Assembly: GCA_023700805.1 (NCBI GenBank)
Contig: JAMPYF010000011.1
Coordinates: 39,888-103,887 of the forward strand
Length of the DNA: 64,000 bases
Reading direction: 5' to 3'
Source of the DNA: Sulfuritalea sp.
GTDB lineage: Bacteria > Pseudomonadota > Gammaproteobacteria > Burkholderiales > Rhodocyclaceae
Shown: positions 7,719 to 18,240 of the stretch, piece by piece
Numbering within the stretch: position 1 is the first letter of the stretch
How the letters are laid out: each line of letters starts with the position of its first letter
Translations under genes and position numbers: made by a program
Notes under the pieces: generated by a model
Told to the model about the DNA's origin: nothing
Database searches by the model: none
The model's input: only the letters and a program-made list of their open reading frames with translations

Positions 7719-8573
7719 CTAGGCGGCTGCGGGCTGCGCCGACTCCCATGCCAGCATGGCCGCCTTGCGCTCGGGACCCCAGCGGTAATTGCCGATGTCG
7801 CCCGATTCCCGGATGACGCGGTGACAGGGAATCAGATAGGCGATGCGGTTTGCGGCCAGGGCGCTGCCGACGGCGCGCTGCGCCTGCGGCGAGCCGGCCA
7901 GGGCGGCCAGCCGACTGTAGGAAACGCGCTGCGCCGGTTCGATGCCGATCAGCGCTTCCCAGACCTTGATCTGGAAATTGGTCCCGCGCAGGACCAGGTG
8001 CAGGCGATCCGACCGCTGTCGGCCGCCGAAGATCTTCCCGGCCAGACGGATCGCCGCGCCATCGTCGGTGACCAGCTTCGCCCCGGGCCATTGGCTCGCA
8101 AGCGAGGCGATGCCTGAGTTGCGGTTGCCGTCGCAAAACGCCAGGTGGCAGATGCCGCGCGGCGTCCAGCCGATCAGAGCCTCGCCGAAGGGTGTCGGCG
8201 CATGACCATGGCCGATCAAGACTCCCTGTCCGCCTGCCTTGATTTCGCCCGGGGTCATGGCTTCGCAACTGACCATCAGGTCGTGGAGCCGCCCGCCGCC
8301 CGACAGGCCCGCCGCCGCGGCAACGGAAAGCATGTCGTCGCAGTCGCGCAGGGCCTGCTTGGCGTACTCCTTGGTCAGGTACTGAAGGAAGCGTTTGGGA
8401 GAAATGCCGGCCCAGGCAGCGAACACCCGCTGCAGGTGGTATTGGCTCAAATGCACCGCGGCGGCGACCTCGGCCAGTGAGGGCTGGCGCCGTGAATTGG
8501 CGCGGATGAACCTGATCGCGCGGGCGACGACGGCATAGTGCCGCCGGCCATCGTCCGCCGCCGCGTCAGCCAT
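7719..8573 (-). CDS. AraC-type activator fused to O6-methylguanine-DNA methyltransferase (Ada-like without the N-terminal Ada domain)
   Basis: 284 residues from ATG 8573, chosen because it overlaps the upstream transporter's stop (ATGGCTGA); the longer reading from 8639 adds only a Pro/Arg-rich stretch. Residues about 10-110 are an AraC helix-turn-helix domain (HLSQYHLQRVFAAW, GISPKRFLQYL). Residues 115-284 are the alkyltransferase domain with catalytic Cys250 in PCHRVI and the Arg-finger block. The protein repairs alkylated guanine by suicidal transfer and may regulate genes. It lacks the N-terminal phosphotriester-repair zinc domain of E. coli Ada, so signal sensing would differ. Confidence 0.9.
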   Translation of the reverse strand: MADAAADDGRRHYAVVARAIRFIRANSRRQPSLAEVAAAVHLSQYHLQRVFAAWAGISPKRFLQYLTKEYAKQALRDCDDMLSVAAAAGLSGGGRLHDLMVSCEAMTPGEIKAGGQGVLIGHGHAPTPFGEALIGWTPRGICHLAFCDGNRNSGIASLASQWPGAKLVTDDGAAIRLAGKIFGGRQRSDRLHLVLRGTNFQIKVWEALIGIEPAQRVSYSRLAALAGSPQAQRAVGSALAANRIAYLIPCHRVIRESGDIGNYRWGPERKAAMLAWESAQPAAA

Positions 8574-9459
8574 TTGTCGTCGCCCTGGCCGGGGACAGAT
8601 TGGCGAAGGAAAACCCGGTGCAGAGCGCGGTACCGGCAATCACGATGGCGCCGCCGGCCAGGGTGTGCCAGCCGATGACTTCGCCGAGAAACACATGGCC
8701 CCAGAGCACGCCGAAGGCCGGAATCAGGAAAGTCACGGTCAGGGCCGGCGCGGGTCCGATGTCCGCCACGAGCCGGAAGTAGAGCAGATAGGCGACGCCG
8801 CTGCACAGCACGCCGAGGGCGAGCACCGCCGCAATGATTCCCGGGGCAGGCGCAGCAAGCACCGGAAAGAACGGCAGCGCGAAGGAGGCCAGCAGGGCCG
8901 CCGCCCACATGCTGCCATGTGCGTTGGCGAAGGGCTCGACGCTCGCCGCCGCCTTGACATAGACGCTGGCAATGCCGTAGGCAACGGCGGCGCCCAGTGC
9001 AGCGGCGATGGCCGGCCCGGAGCCGGGCAGCAAGGTAGCGCCGTCGAAGCCGACCAGCAGCCCGACGCCGGCGACGCCGAGCGCCAACCCGGAAGCTTCG
9101 CGCAGTTTCAGGCCGGTGCCTGTCCAGCTTGCGGCGACTGCCGCGCTCCAGATCGGCGACGTGGCATTCAGGATCGACAGCAGGGAGGCCGGCAGCGTCT
9201 GGGCGGCAAACGCGAACAACAGAAAGGGCAACGCGGTGTTGAGCAGGCCGAGGATCAGATAGTGGCGCCAATGCTGTCCGAGATTCAGGCGCTTGCCGAG
9301 AGCCAGGGCGACGGCCAGCAGGAACAGCGCGGCGGACAGCAGCCGGCCCTCGATCAGCACCGCCGGGCCGAGCACGGGCGCCGCGACCCGCATCAGGAGG
9401 AAGGACGCACCCCAGATTGCCGCAAGTGCGACAAGGCGGATCAGGCTGGCAGTGTTCAT
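8566..9459 (-). CDS. EamA/DMT-superfamily transporter
   Basis: 297 residues with about ten membrane helices arranged as two EamA repeats. Family features include the first-helix AIWGASFLLMRV and the last-helix LGEVIGWHTLAGGAIVIAG (the GE.. motif near the end of the second repeat). Such transporters export amino acids, nucleotides or drugs; the substrate cannot be read from sequence. The gene overlaps the AraC/MGMT gene by 8 bp and is probably co-transcribed with it. The 117 bp upstream to the DsrE gene contains nothing I recognise. Confidence 0.88.
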   Translation of the reverse strand: MNTASLIRLVALAAIWGASFLLMRVAAPVLGPAVLIEGRLLSAALFLLAVALALGKRLNLGQHWRHYLILGLLNTALPFLLFAFAAQTLPASLLSILNATSPIWSAAVAASWTGTGLKLREASGLALGVAGVGLLVGFDGATLLPGSGPAIAAALGAAVAYGIASVYVKAAASVEPFANAHGSMWAAALLASFALPFFPVLAAPAPGIIAAVLALGVLCSGVAYLLYFRLVADIGPAPALTVTFLIPAFGVLWGHVFLGEVIGWHTLAGGAIVIAGTALCTGFSFANLSPARATTNG

Positions 9460-9576
9460 GTCAACGGGTGGCGGGAAGCATGGGCGCCAGTTTCAATCAG
9501 TCGGGTGGCAGCGGGCAACCCGATTCTTGCGCTCTTGCCGTCGGTCGCCTGTTGCATTTCACTGCCTCGTGCGGCC

Positions 9577-9963
9577 TCAGTAGACCAGGGTCGCCCATTC
9601 CGGATCGAGCGCGCGATCGACGAAGGCGCTGGCGGCTATCGTGCCGGCATACTCGGGAATCAGGGTCTCGTCCTTGGCGACCAGCGCGCCCATGGCCATG
9701 GCGCAGGCGCGAAAACTGACATCGAGGTTCGCCGCCTGACGCATCATGTGGTAGATCGAGGTTTCGCTCCCCGGCCAGGGTTTCAGGCCATCGGCGACGC
9801 CGGCCACCAGCAGGCGCACGGCGGGGCCGGCGAAGTGAATTTCCACTTCGCAATCGAAGGCTGCCGCCGCGGCGGCGTGTACGAAGGGCGTGGCGCAGAG
9901 TTGCGGACGCTCCGGCGTGGCCGACCAGAGCAGGATGGCGAGCTTGCTGCGCCGGGGGTTCAC
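9577..9963 (-). CDS. DsrE-like small protein
   Basis: 128 residues from GTG 9961-9963, chosen because a strong GGGGAGGG ribosome binding site precedes it; the longer reading from 10131 crosses a hairpin repeat. The pattern KLAILLWSATPERPQLC, EVEIHFAGPAVRLL, then SFRACAMAMGAL and an acidic C-terminus matches the DsrE/DsrF fold, which carries sulfur on a conserved Cys (here the Cys in SFRACAM). Sulfur trafficking is the family role. It sits next to a GcvH-like lipoyl protein, a pairing seen in sulfur-oxidation clusters. No dsr or sHdr genes are in the window, so the pathway is open. Confidence 0.72.
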   Translation of the reverse strand: MNPRRSKLAILLWSATPERPQLCATPFVHAAAAAAFDCEVEIHFAGPAVRLLVAGVADGLKPWPGSETSIYHMMRQAANLDVSFRACAMAMGALVAKDETLIPEYAGTIAASAFVDRALDPEWATLVY

Positions 9964-10072
9964 AGGACTACCCTCCCCCCAGCCCCCTGCCCAAGGCAGG
10001 GGGTGACGGCAGTTCGCCGCTGCGCGGCTCCGGGTATTGGATGGCGCCCCTTCGGGCGGCCGTGCGGGGCGC
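9964..10072. repeat. Intergenic hairpin-rich segment between the DsrE-like and GcvH-like genes
   Basis: Contains the inverted repeat CCCCTGCC-caag-GGCAGGGG-type hairpin near 9981-10002 and a second GC-rich stem (GCGCCCC-ttc-GGGCGGC) near 10043-10060. The C-run-rich start (CCCTCCCCCC) resembles interspersed intergenic repeats common in Rhodocyclales. No coding content is apparent. Confidence 0.4.
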
Positions 10073-10501
10073 TCACAGGAACTCCGCGTCGGGTTCGCTG
10101 CGCCGCAGGTGCTCGCGATAGCTGGCCGCATCGATCAGGCCGGCGCGCTCCGCCTCCCAGGCGGTGGGCCGCCCGCGCACCATCCAGCCGGCCTGATAGG
10201 GATCGCGGTTGATCATGGCCGGGCGCTCCTCGGCCGCTTCGTTGGCTTCCAGCAGCACCAAGGACAATGGCGCATGCACGGCGAGCACGGTCTTGGCGCA
10301 TTCCACCGTGCCCAGGCCGCGGCCCAGCGCCACTTCGGCGCCCTTCGGCTTGGCCGTGAAGCCGATGATCTCGCCCGCGAGAAAGATGCCGAAGGCGCTG
10401 GCGCCGATCACCACCTCGGCGCCCTCGCGCCTCACCCACATGTCGTACTGCGGATGGTAGAGCAGGCCGTCGGGCACGGCGCCGCGAAAGGTCGGGCTCA
10501 T
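10073..10501 (-). CDS. GcvH-like lipoyl-domain protein
   Basis: 142 residues, ATG at 10499-10501. The N-terminal part matches the H-protein fold (DMWVRREGAEVVIGASAFG). The lipoylation motif is TVECAKTVLAV with Lys70, preceded by the Glu of the family E-x-x-K pattern. The C-terminal 50 residues (NRDPYQAGWMV...) also follow the H-protein layout. No gcvT or gcvP is present. H-like proteins outside glycine cleavage include LbpA of the sHdr sulfur pathway; linkage to a DsrE-like gene makes that kind of role plausible. It lies 5 bp downstream of tRNA-Sec on the same strand. Confidence 0.8.
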   Translation of the reverse strand: MSPTFRGAVPDGLLYHPQYDMWVRREGAEVVIGASAFGIFLAGEIIGFTAKPKGAEVALGRGLGTVECAKTVLAVHAPLSLVLLEANEAAEERPAMINRDPYQAGWMVRGRPTAWEAERAGLIDAASYREHLRRSEPDAEFL

Positions 10502-10506
10502 GACAC

Positions 10507-10602
10507 TGGCGGAAGAGAGCGGGAGTCGAACCCACCAGGGACCGCATGGCGACCCCTGCCGGTTTTGAAGACCGGCCGCCCCACCGGGGAACGTTCTCTT
10601 CC
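10507..10602 (-). tRNA. selC: tRNA-Sec (selC), anticodon UCA
   Basis: The 96-nt minus-strand transcript starts GGAAGAGA and ends TCTCTTCC-G-CCA, giving the long 8-bp acceptor stem typical of tRNA-Sec. The anticodon loop is CUUCAAA with UCA (10566-10568). A long variable arm follows, and the T loop is GGTTCGACTCC. Sequence and length match E. coli selC closely. The CCA end is encoded. The gene lies between selB (11 bp away) and the GcvH-like gene on the same strand. Confidence 0.96.
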
Positions 10603-10613
10603 GTTGTTGAACA

Positions 10614-12548
10614 TCATCGTGACAGCCACTCCGGAGGGGTGTCGCGGCTTCGCAACAGGTGCTCGTCGCGGACGCGGCGAGTGTAGCCGATGCGGTCGAA
10701 GAATTCGAGGATGTGGATCGCCACCTTGCGTCCGCCGCCGATGCGGTCGCGCAGGTCGGCGGCGCGCGCGGCGGCATTTTCGGCGTTGAGCTCGGCGACG
10801 ATGGCGGCGAGTTGCGCCACCGCGTCCGCGGTGAAGTAATGGTCATGCGCCACCGGATACAGTTCGCCGGCGCGCGCCACGCGGCGGAACAGCTGGCGCA
10901 CCACGTCCTCGGCGGTGCCGGATGCCCTGGCCACATCGCGCACGCGCGGCGGACCGAAGGCTTGCGCGTCGAGCAGCGGCTGCAGCACGGCGAACAGGTC
11001 GCGGTCGCCCACGGCGAGACTGGCCTGGTGTGCCGGCAGGTGCAGCCAGGCGCGGGAGGCACTCAGCCGTCCGGCGGCCAGCAGCTCGGCCACCAGTGCG
11101 TCAAAGGCGGCGCGTTCCAGGGTCGGTAGGGTCAGCCGGCGCAGGCGTTCGCGCTCGACGCCGACCATGTCGGGCGCACGCAGGTGCTCGCTGGCGAGCG
11201 CCGCCAGCAGGCGCTCGCCGAGGGCCTGCCAGCCGGCCGCGGCGAAACCGATCTGTTGCCCGCCGCTCTCCACCACGCGCAATCCGGCAGCCTGCCACAG
11301 CGCCGCGGCCGCATCCTCGGCCAGGTTCCAGTTGGCGGCGAAGCGGTCGAGATCGACGCCGGCCGCGGCCTGCCCGGCCTGCAGATGCAGGCTCGTCGCC
11401 GGATCGTCGTCGCCCAGCGCGGCGAGCAGCGCCAGCCGGGCCGGGCTGCGCTTGTGGCGCGTGGGCGGAAAGCAGTCGAGCACGCGGCCGCCGGCGATGC
11501 TGTGGCGGGCCGAGGCGTCGCGCAGCACGAAGCGGTCGCCGCGCACCGTGAGGGTCTCGCGGTCGAGCAGGATTTCGGCCAGCGCCGTGGCGCCGGGGGC
11601 GATCTGCTCGCCCTCGAGCAGCGCGACGCGGCCGGTGATGTCGGCGGCGCCGAGATGGACATGCACCGGCGTCCAGTGCTTCAACTCTGCCTGCGACAGC
11701 GGAACGCGGATCTCGGCCTGGAATCGAGTGAGCGGGCGCGCCACCGCGGCATCGACGACCCACATGCCGCGTTCGATGTCCTGCTTGTCGAAATCGCCGG
11801 CCAGCGCCAGCGCGCAGCGCTCGCCGGCCTGGCCGTGGGCGGCCGGGCGGTCCTGCACATGCAGGCTCTTGACGCGCGCCCTGATTCCGCCATGACTGCC
11901 GCGTTGCGTGGGGGCGACGATCACCGTGTCGCCAGCGCCAACTCTTCCCGAGAAGGCGGTGCCGGTAACCACCGTACCGATGCCCGATAGCGTGAAGCAG
12001 CGGTCGATCGCCAGGCGGAAGCGGCCCGTGGCGCGGCGCGCCTGGTGCGCGGCGGCCGCCGCGTCGAGATGGGCGCGCAGCTCGGCCACGCCGGCGCCCG
12101 TCGTCGCCGACAGCGCGAACACCGGGCTGCCCTGCAGGCGCGTGCCGGCCAGCAGGGCGTCGATCTCTGCGCGCGCCGCGGCTATGCGCGCGGCATCGAC
12201 CGCATCGCACTTGGTCAGCGCCACCGCGCCGCGATGGAGGCCGAGCAGGTCGAGCAGTTCCAGGTGCTCGCGCGTCTGCGGCATCGGGCCGTCGTCGGCC
12301 GCGATCGCCAGCAGCACGAAGTCGATGCCGGTGGCGCCGGCCAGCATGTTGTGCACCAGCTTCTCGTGGCCGGGCACGTCGATGAAGCCGAGCACCGAAC
12401 CGTCGGCCTGGGGGACGTAGGCATAGCCGAGGTCGAGCGTGATGCCGCGCGCCTTCTCCTGCGGCAGGCGATCGGCATCGACGCCGGTGAGCGCCTTCAC
12501 CAGCGTGGTCTTGCCGTGGTCGATGTGACCGGCAGTGCCGATGATCAT
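10614..12548 (-). CDS. selB: Selenocysteine-specific elongation factor SelB
   Basis: 644 residues; ATG 12548 overlaps the upstream stop. The GTPase domain has GHIDHGKT (7-14), DVPGHE (57-62) and TKCD (112-115). Domains II-III follow, then C-terminal winged-helix repeats that bind the SECIS hairpin; the last 60 residues ([13 protein letters not shown]...[19 protein letters not shown]) are the classical WH4 end. SelB brings Sec-tRNA to UGA codons preceding a SECIS. Residues 203-208 (VGAGDT) are encoded by a copy of the dispersed 27-bp motif, in a domain-II loop. Expected clients in the window are fdnG and the thioredoxin-like gene at 4625-5128. Confidence 0.96.
   Translation of the reverse strand: MIIGTAGHIDHGKTTLVKALTGVDADRLPQEKARGITLDLGYAYVPQADGSVLGFIDVPGHEKLVHNMLAGATGIDFVLLAIAADDGPMPQTREHLELLDLLGLHRGAVALTKCDAVDAARIAAARAEIDALLAGTRLQGSPVFALSATTGAGVAELRAHLDAAAAAHQARRATGRFRLAIDRCFTLSGIGTVVTGTAFSGRVGAGDTVIVAPTQRGSHGGIRARVKSLHVQDRPAAHGQAGERCALALAGDFDKQDIERGMWVVDAAVARPLTRFQAEIRVPLSQAELKHWTPVHVHLGAADITGRVALLEGEQIAPGATALAEILLDRETLTVRGDRFVLRDASARHSIAGGRVLDCFPPTRHKRSPARLALLAALGDDDPATSLHLQAGQAAAGVDLDRFAANWNLAEDAAAALWQAAGLRVVESGGQQIGFAAAGWQALGERLLAALASEHLRAPDMVGVERERLRRLTLPTLERAAFDALVAELLAAGRLSASRAWLHLPAHQASLAVGDRDLFAVLQPLLDAQAFGPPRVRDVARASGTAEDVVRQLFRRVARAGELYPVAHDHYFTADAVAQLAAIVAELNAENAAARAADLRDRIGGGRKVAIHILEFFDRIGYTRRVRDEHLLRSRDTPPEWLSR
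11921..11943 (-). repeat. Dispersed motif, copy 2 (in selB)
   Basis: Minus-strand core AGTTGGCGCTGGCG at 11943-11930, tail ACACGGTGA, preceded by GAAG. Read in selB as V-G-A-G-D-T (residues 203-208). Confidence 0.85.
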
Positions 12549-13699
12549 GCGGCGCCGATTTCCTTCGAACTCAGCTTGTACACGAAGCTCGCGGGGTCGA
12601 GGCTGTCGAGCCGGCCGGCGTCGTTCTCGGCCTGCGGATACATCAGGAAGGGAATCTTCGCGCCGCGCGAACCCGGCAGCTTGAGATCGTGGGCGAAGTT
12701 GTAGGCCAGCCAGTTCATCTCCCAGGCGCCGAACAGTTTGTGCCGCGCGGCGACCACGACATCGTCCTTCAGCGCAAGGCCGGGCTTTTCCTCCAGCACC
12801 ACCTTGCGCACGTCGGCCGGATCGACCGGCACCCAGCCGAAGTTCGCCAGCCAGACCTCCGCCCGGCAGTGTTGCGCGCGGCTGATGTCGCCGCTCTTGC
12901 CCAGGCTCTTGTAGCCGAATTTCGAATCGGCGACGCGCACGCCATACACGTCGCGCGCCGGCAGGCCGATGGCGCGGGCCAGGCCCACGTACAGCGCATT
13001 GAGGTCGGCGCACTTGCCGGAAAGATTGCCGGTTTCGAGCATGGCGCGGATGTCGCCGGTGCCGCAGCCCCGGGTCTTCGGATTGCGCTCGGTGTTGTCC
13101 ACCACCCATTCGTAGATCGCCCGCGCCTGGTCGAGGTCGCTCCGGGCGCCCTTGGTGATTTCCACCGCGGTCTTCCTGACGATGCCGCCGGTCGGCAGCA
13201 GTTCGGTGGCGCGCGTGTAGAGCGCGCGGCTGGCGCGGTCGAGGTCGGCGACCTTGCCCGGCCGGGCCAGATCGATGGCGCGGTCGCGCGTGGCGAAGCG
13301 GCTCACCACTTCCAGCACCGGCGCCGGCTCGCCGGCATCCCACTGCGCGGCCAGCATCTGCGCGCCATAGGCCGGGTCGCGCACTTGCTGCACGGCGGCG
13401 GCGTTGCCCTGCCAGAGGTTGCCCATCGGTTTGATCCAGGCGGCATCGTCGACCGCGGGCAGCGGCAGCCAGGCGCGCGGCGCGCCGCTGGCGGCCGAGA
13501 GTTCGAGGCGGCTGGTGACTTCGAACACACGCCAGCCGTTGGCCGGGTCGGGGTTGAAGCCGCCTGCGGCGGCCGTCGGGCTGAAGCCGCCTGCGGCGTC
13601 CGTGGTCTTGACACCGCCTTCGGCGGCGAGAGAGAAACGCGGCGCGGACAACGCTGCCGCGGAAAGCGTGGCGGTCTTGATGAAAGTACGACGGTCCAT
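12545..13699 (-). CDS. Exported transglutaminase-like cysteine protease-fold protein
   Basis: 384 residues with a Tat-type signal (MDRRTFIKTATLSAAALSA). The transglutaminase-like triad is Cys230 (LSGKCADLN), His277 (AQHCRAEVWL) and Asp293 (VPVDPADVRK). Such domains act as peptidases or cross-linkers; the substrate is unknown. The N-terminus (residues 29-54) holds three imperfect repeats containing GGF/GGV, encoded by a small tandem DNA repeat. It overlaps selB by 4 bp and lies 17 bp after the TlpA-like gene, so it is embedded in the selA-selB operon. A link to selenoprotein or formate metabolism is inference from this position only. Confidence 0.82.
   Translation of the reverse strand: MDRRTFIKTATLSAAALSAPRFSLAAEGGVKTTDAAGGFSPTAAAGGFNPDPANGWRVFEVTSRLELSAASGAPRAWLPLPAVDDAAWIKPMGNLWQGNAAAVQQVRDPAYGAQMLAAQWDAGEPAPVLEVVSRFATRDRAIDLARPGKVADLDRASRALYTRATELLPTGGIVRKTAVEITKGARSDLDQARAIYEWVVDNTERNPKTRGCGTGDIRAMLETGNLSGKCADLNALYVGLARAIGLPARDVYGVRVADSKFGYKSLGKSGDISRAQHCRAEVWLANFGWVPVDPADVRKVVLEEKPGLALKDDVVVAARHKLFGAWEMNWLAYNFAHDLKLPGSRGAKIPFLMYPQAENDAGRLDSLDPASFVYKLSSKEIGAA
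13545..13632. repeat. Short imperfect tandem repeat inside the transglutaminase-like gene
   Basis: Three units of about 27-30 bp each carry GAAGCCGCCTGCGGCG or a diverged form (ACACCGCCTTCGGCGG), so each contains a small CCGCC-GGCGG hairpin. The units are in frame and expand the linker after the signal peptide. Copy number may vary between strains. Confidence 0.55.
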
Positions 13700-13716
13700 G
13701 GTTTTCTCCGGGGGGA

Positions 13717-14243
13717 TTAGTTGATGATTTTTTTTAGCTGTTGCTCTATGGCGGGTGCATCCCAGTCGATGGCGCCCTGGCCGCGCAGGACAACGCGATG
13801 GCGGCGATCGAGGACGACGGTGGTAGGCAGCACGCGTGCGCCCCAGGCGCGGCTGATAGTCTGTTCGCGGTCGTGCAGCACGGGCAGGGTCTGCTTCTCG
13901 GGCAGGGTTTCCCAGAGGAAATCCGCAACCCGTTTGTCATTGTCGGCGACGGCGACGGTCAGCACGGTCAGTCCCCGCGCCTGCCAGCGCGTGGCGAGGC
14001 GGGCCAGCGCCGGCATTTCCTCGCGGCAGGGTTCGCACCAAGTGGCCCAGAAGTTGATCAGCACGGGCCTGCCCTTGTGCGGCGCCAGCAACTGCGCGAG
14101 GCGGCGGTCCGCGCCGGCCGGCACGCTGCGCGGCGCGACCGGCTTGAGCACGGCGCTGCCGGCGGCTGCGGCAAATGCCGGCGACAGCGGCAGCAGCCAG
14201 ACCAACGGCAGCGCTGCCGCACGCCTTAAGAAGCCGCGGCGCG

Positions 14244-14247
<4 letters not shown>
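13717..14247 (-). CDS. TlpA-like periplasmic thioredoxin
   Basis: 176 residues. N-terminal [15 protein letters not shown] looks like a Tat or long Sec signal; the mature part is a thioredoxin fold with the active site W70-C71-E-P-C74 and the cis-Pro in [10 protein letters not shown]. Proteins of this type reduce disulfides in the periplasm, for example during cytochrome c or CuA assembly. The start overlaps the selA stop (ATGA), so it is translated with selA. Being located between selA and selB is unusual; it may protect or mature a periplasmic selenoprotein, which is inference. Confidence 0.88.
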
Positions 14248-15674
<1,427 letters not shown>

Positions 15675-15725
15675 CCGGACCGGGCAGAAACGAGATGTTT
15701 TGATTCTAGAACATTCTGCCGCGCT

Positions 15726-16649
15726 TCAGCCGCCCGGCACCAGCAGCAGGTTCGGCCCGCTGCGGGCATAGCCGGCTTCGTCGACCAGGATGTCGAGGGC
15801 CAGCGTGGCGAGGTCGTCGGCGACGGGATCGACCGGGCCCTTTTCGGTATAGACGATCTTGAGGTAGCTCTTGCAGGATTCGCAGGTTTCGGCGCGCACG
15901 GCCTCGGCGCCTTGTTTGCCTGCCGCTTCGAGGTGGCGATAGCTGATGCCTTCGGTGGCGTCGCAGGCGGAGCACTTGACGCGCACCAGGTTCCATTCGG
16001 TATTGCACAGGGCGCAGTGCAGGTAACGCAGACCGCCCACCTCGCCGATGCCGCGCACCACGCTGGCGACCGGCAGGAAGCCGCAGCAGGGGCAGACGCC
16101 GGGTACGTCGAGCGCGGCGATCTCGGCGGCGCCGAGGCGCACCGCGCCGGCGGTCCACAGCACTTGCAGGGCGGCGGCGACATAGGGCAGCAGGGCGGCA
16201 TCGTCGCCGTAGAGTTCGGTGTGCAGCACGCGCTCGGCCAGCGCCTCGATGCGCTCGGCATCGTAGCCGGCGAGCCGGGCCAGGTCCCGGCGCGCCGGCT
16301 CGGGAGCGGCCGGGGAGACGGCGGCAATGATCTGCGCCAGGCTCCGGCGCCAGGCCGGGTCGCGCGGCCAGGACTGCGCCGGCAGCAGCGGCATGCGGTG
16401 CTCGCGGGCCAGCGCCAGCGCTGCCGCGGCGGGCAGCGACAACGGCGGCAGCACTTGCAGCGCCTGGTGCTGCGCACGCGTGATGGCCGCCAGAAAGTGC
16501 AGCCAGTCGCCTAAGCTGTGGCCTGCGGCGAGCTGGTCAAAGCGCTGCGCGCGGGTGGCGAAGAGGGTCGCCGCATCGGGGGCGATGACGTGCGGCGGTT
16601 CGCTGCTCGACTTGATCGGGATCACGGGAGTTTGGGTAGGTGCGTTCAT
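15726..16649 (-). CDS. fdhE: Formate dehydrogenase accessory protein FdhE
   Basis: 307 residues. Four Cys pairs in the C-terminal half (CPCC, CALC, CSAC, CESC) form the rubredoxin-like iron site typical of FdhE, a cytoplasmic factor needed to activate respiratory formate dehydrogenases. The closing LVDEAGYARSGPNLLL is also characteristic. It lies between fdnI and selA on the same strand but is separated from fdnI by a strong terminator, so it probably has its own promoter or depends on read-through. Length matches E. coli FdhE (309 aa). Confidence 0.94.
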   Translation of the reverse strand: MNAPTQTPVIPIKSSSEPPHVIAPDAATLFATRAQRFDQLAAGHSLGDWLHFLAAITRAQHQALQVLPPLSLPAAAALALAREHRMPLLPAQSWPRDPAWRRSLAQIIAAVSPAAPEPARRDLARLAGYDAERIEALAERVLHTELYGDDAALLPYVAAALQVLWTAGAVRLGAAEIAALDVPGVCPCCGFLPVASVVRGIGEVGGLRYLHCALCNTEWNLVRVKCSACDATEGISYRHLEAAGKQGAEAVRAETCESCKSYLKIVYTEKGPVDPVADDLATLALDILVDEAGYARSGPNLLLVPGG

Positions 16650-16670
16650 GGTGGGAGAGTCTTACATAAA

Positions 16671-16698
16671 AAACCCGCGGGCCGAAGCCCGCGGGTTT
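16671..16698 (-). terminator. Rho-independent terminator of the fdnGHI transcript
   Basis: Perfect 12-bp stem AAACCCGCGGGC / GCCCGCGGGTTT with loop CGAA. On the minus strand it is followed by a T run (GGGTTTTTTATG). It sits 22 bp after the fdnI stop and before fdhE. Confidence 0.9.
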
Positions 16699-16720
16699 GC
16701 CGCTGCGGCTGACCGCCGGT

Positions 16721-17344
16721 TCAGGACTTGCCGGTGACTTGGCGATACCAGGCCCGGTGATGCTGCTTGGCCCAGGCGCGGGTCACCGTGCCGTACACCA
16801 TGGCGCGGACCGTGCCCCTGACCCACAGCGCGGCATAGACGTGCACGAAGATCATCGCGATCATGATCGCGGCGATCGCGGCATGGACCACGGCGCCGAG
16901 GCGCACCAGATCCACCGGCAGGTTGAAGTAGGCGCGCCAGAGGAAGAGGCCGGAGACGAACAGCAGCAGCATGCACAGGGCCATGGCCCAGAACATCGCC
17001 TTCTGGCCGCCGTTGTACTTGCCCTGTTCCGGCATGTTGTGGTCGTCGCCATTCATCATCTCCCCGACCCGCGAGAGCCATTCCTTGTCCGCCGGCGTCA
17101 TGACGTTGAGCGCCCTGAAGCGGAAGAACATGACAATGAACGACACCGCCATGATCACGCCGATGTAGGGATGCAGGATGCGCGCCCAGACACCGCCGCC
17201 GAACAGCTGCGTCAGCGGATAGAAGGCCGGATGGAAGAAGGCCAGACCGGACAGCGCGAGCAGGATGAAGCAGATGCCCACCAGCCAGTGATTGGCCCGC
17301 TCGTGCGCGTCGTAGCGTGCAAGGTCTTTCGGATTGCGGATCAT
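16721..17344 (-). CDS. fdnI: Formate dehydrogenase gamma subunit, cytochrome b556
   Basis: 207 residues with four membrane helices. Histidines for the two b haems are in [10 protein letters not shown] (helix 1), ILHPYIGVI (helix 2) and [19 protein letters not shown] (helix 4). The subunit takes electrons from the beta subunit and reduces quinone on the cytoplasmic side. Its start overlaps the stop of the beta gene by 4 bp. The C-terminal [16 protein letters not shown] is typical of the family. The symbol follows E. coli Fdn; the Fdo isoenzyme is equally similar in layout. Confidence 0.93.
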   Translation of the reverse strand: MIRNPKDLARYDAHERANHWLVGICFILLALSGLAFFHPAFYPLTQLFGGGVWARILHPYIGVIMAVSFIVMFFRFRALNVMTPADKEWLSRVGEMMNGDDHNMPEQGKYNGGQKAMFWAMALCMLLLFVSGLFLWRAYFNLPVDLVRLGAVVHAAIAAIMIAMIFVHVYAALWVRGTVRAMVYGTVTRAWAKQHHRAWYRQVTGKS

Positions 17345-18228
17345 TTTGCGTCCTCCTTCTCCAGTTCATCCTCAAGCTCTTTGCTGACCTCGTTCGGACC
17401 CTTCATCACGTAGTGGAACAGGCTGCCCAGCGCCACGGCAGCCATGGCCACGGATGCCAGCGGCTTGGCGAAGCCCTTCCACAGCGACACCAGCGGACTG
17501 ATGCTGGGGTCTGCGGGCAGGCCCTTGTAGAGCTCCGGCCGGTCGGCGTGGTGCAGCACGTACATGACGTGCGTGCCGCCCACCCCTGCCGGATCGTAGA
17601 GCCCCGCCTTGCCGTAGCCGCGCGACTTGAGGTCGACCACGCGCTTCGCCGCGTAATCCTTCATCTGCTCCTTCGAGCCGAACTGGATCGCGCCGGTCGG
17701 ACAGACCTTGGCGCAGGCCGGAGCCTGGCCGACGGCCACCCGGTCGGAACACAGCGAGCACTTGTAGGCCTTGTTGTCCTCCTGCGAGATGCGCGGGATG
17801 TTGAAGGGACAGCCGGTGATGCAGTAGCCGCAGCCGATGCAGTTTTCCTGGTGGAAATCGACGATGCCGTTGGCGTACTGGATGATGGCGCCGGGCGCCG
17901 GGCAGGCCTTGAGGCAGCCCGGGTCGGCGCAGTGCATGCAGCCGTCCTTGCGGATCAGCCATTCCAGCTTGCCCTTCTCTTCGACTTCGGCGTAGCGCAT
18001 CACGGTCCACGACTTGGCCGTCAGGTCCATCGGATTGTCGTAGACGCCGTGGTTCACGCCGACCTCGTCGCGGATGTCGTTCCATTCCATGCAGGCCGCC
18101 TGGCAGGCCTTGCAGCCGATGCAGGTGGACACGTCGATCAGCTTGGCCACTGCCGTGGTCTGCCGGACGCCGGGTGCCGCAGTGGTCGTCGCCGAGCGGC
18201 GGGCGATATCTAAGCTTTGTAGTGCCAT
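17341..18228 (-). CDS. fdnH: Formate dehydrogenase beta subunit, four [4Fe-4S] ferredoxin-like protein
   Basis: 295 residues. Four Cys clusters are visible, starting [14 protein letters not shown], then [31 protein letters not shown] and [23 protein letters not shown]-terminal helix (about 250-272) anchors it to the membrane beside the gamma subunit. It carries electrons from the Mo/Sec subunit to the haems. It begins 12 bp downstream of the fdnG stop. Confidence 0.95.
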   Translation of the reverse strand: MALQSLDIARRSATTTAAPGVRQTTAVAKLIDVSTCIGCKACQAACMEWNDIRDEVGVNHGVYDNPMDLTAKSWTVMRYAEVEEKGKLEWLIRKDGCMHCADPGCLKACPAPGAIIQYANGIVDFHQENCIGCGYCITGCPFNIPRISQEDNKAYKCSLCSDRVAVGQAPACAKVCPTGAIQFGSKEQMKDYAAKRVVDLKSRGYGKAGLYDPAGVGGTHVMYVLHHADRPELYKGLPADPSISPLVSLWKGFAKPLASVAMAAVALGSLFHYVMKGPNEVSKELEDELEKEDAK

Positions 18229-18240
18229 TTAGCTATCTCC

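Noticed and set aside
10073..11062. 330-codon ORF joining selB antiparallel frames to the GcvH-like gene
   Set aside because: It runs through tRNA-Sec and an alternative frame of selB; only the last 142 codons from ATG 10501 are a real gene.
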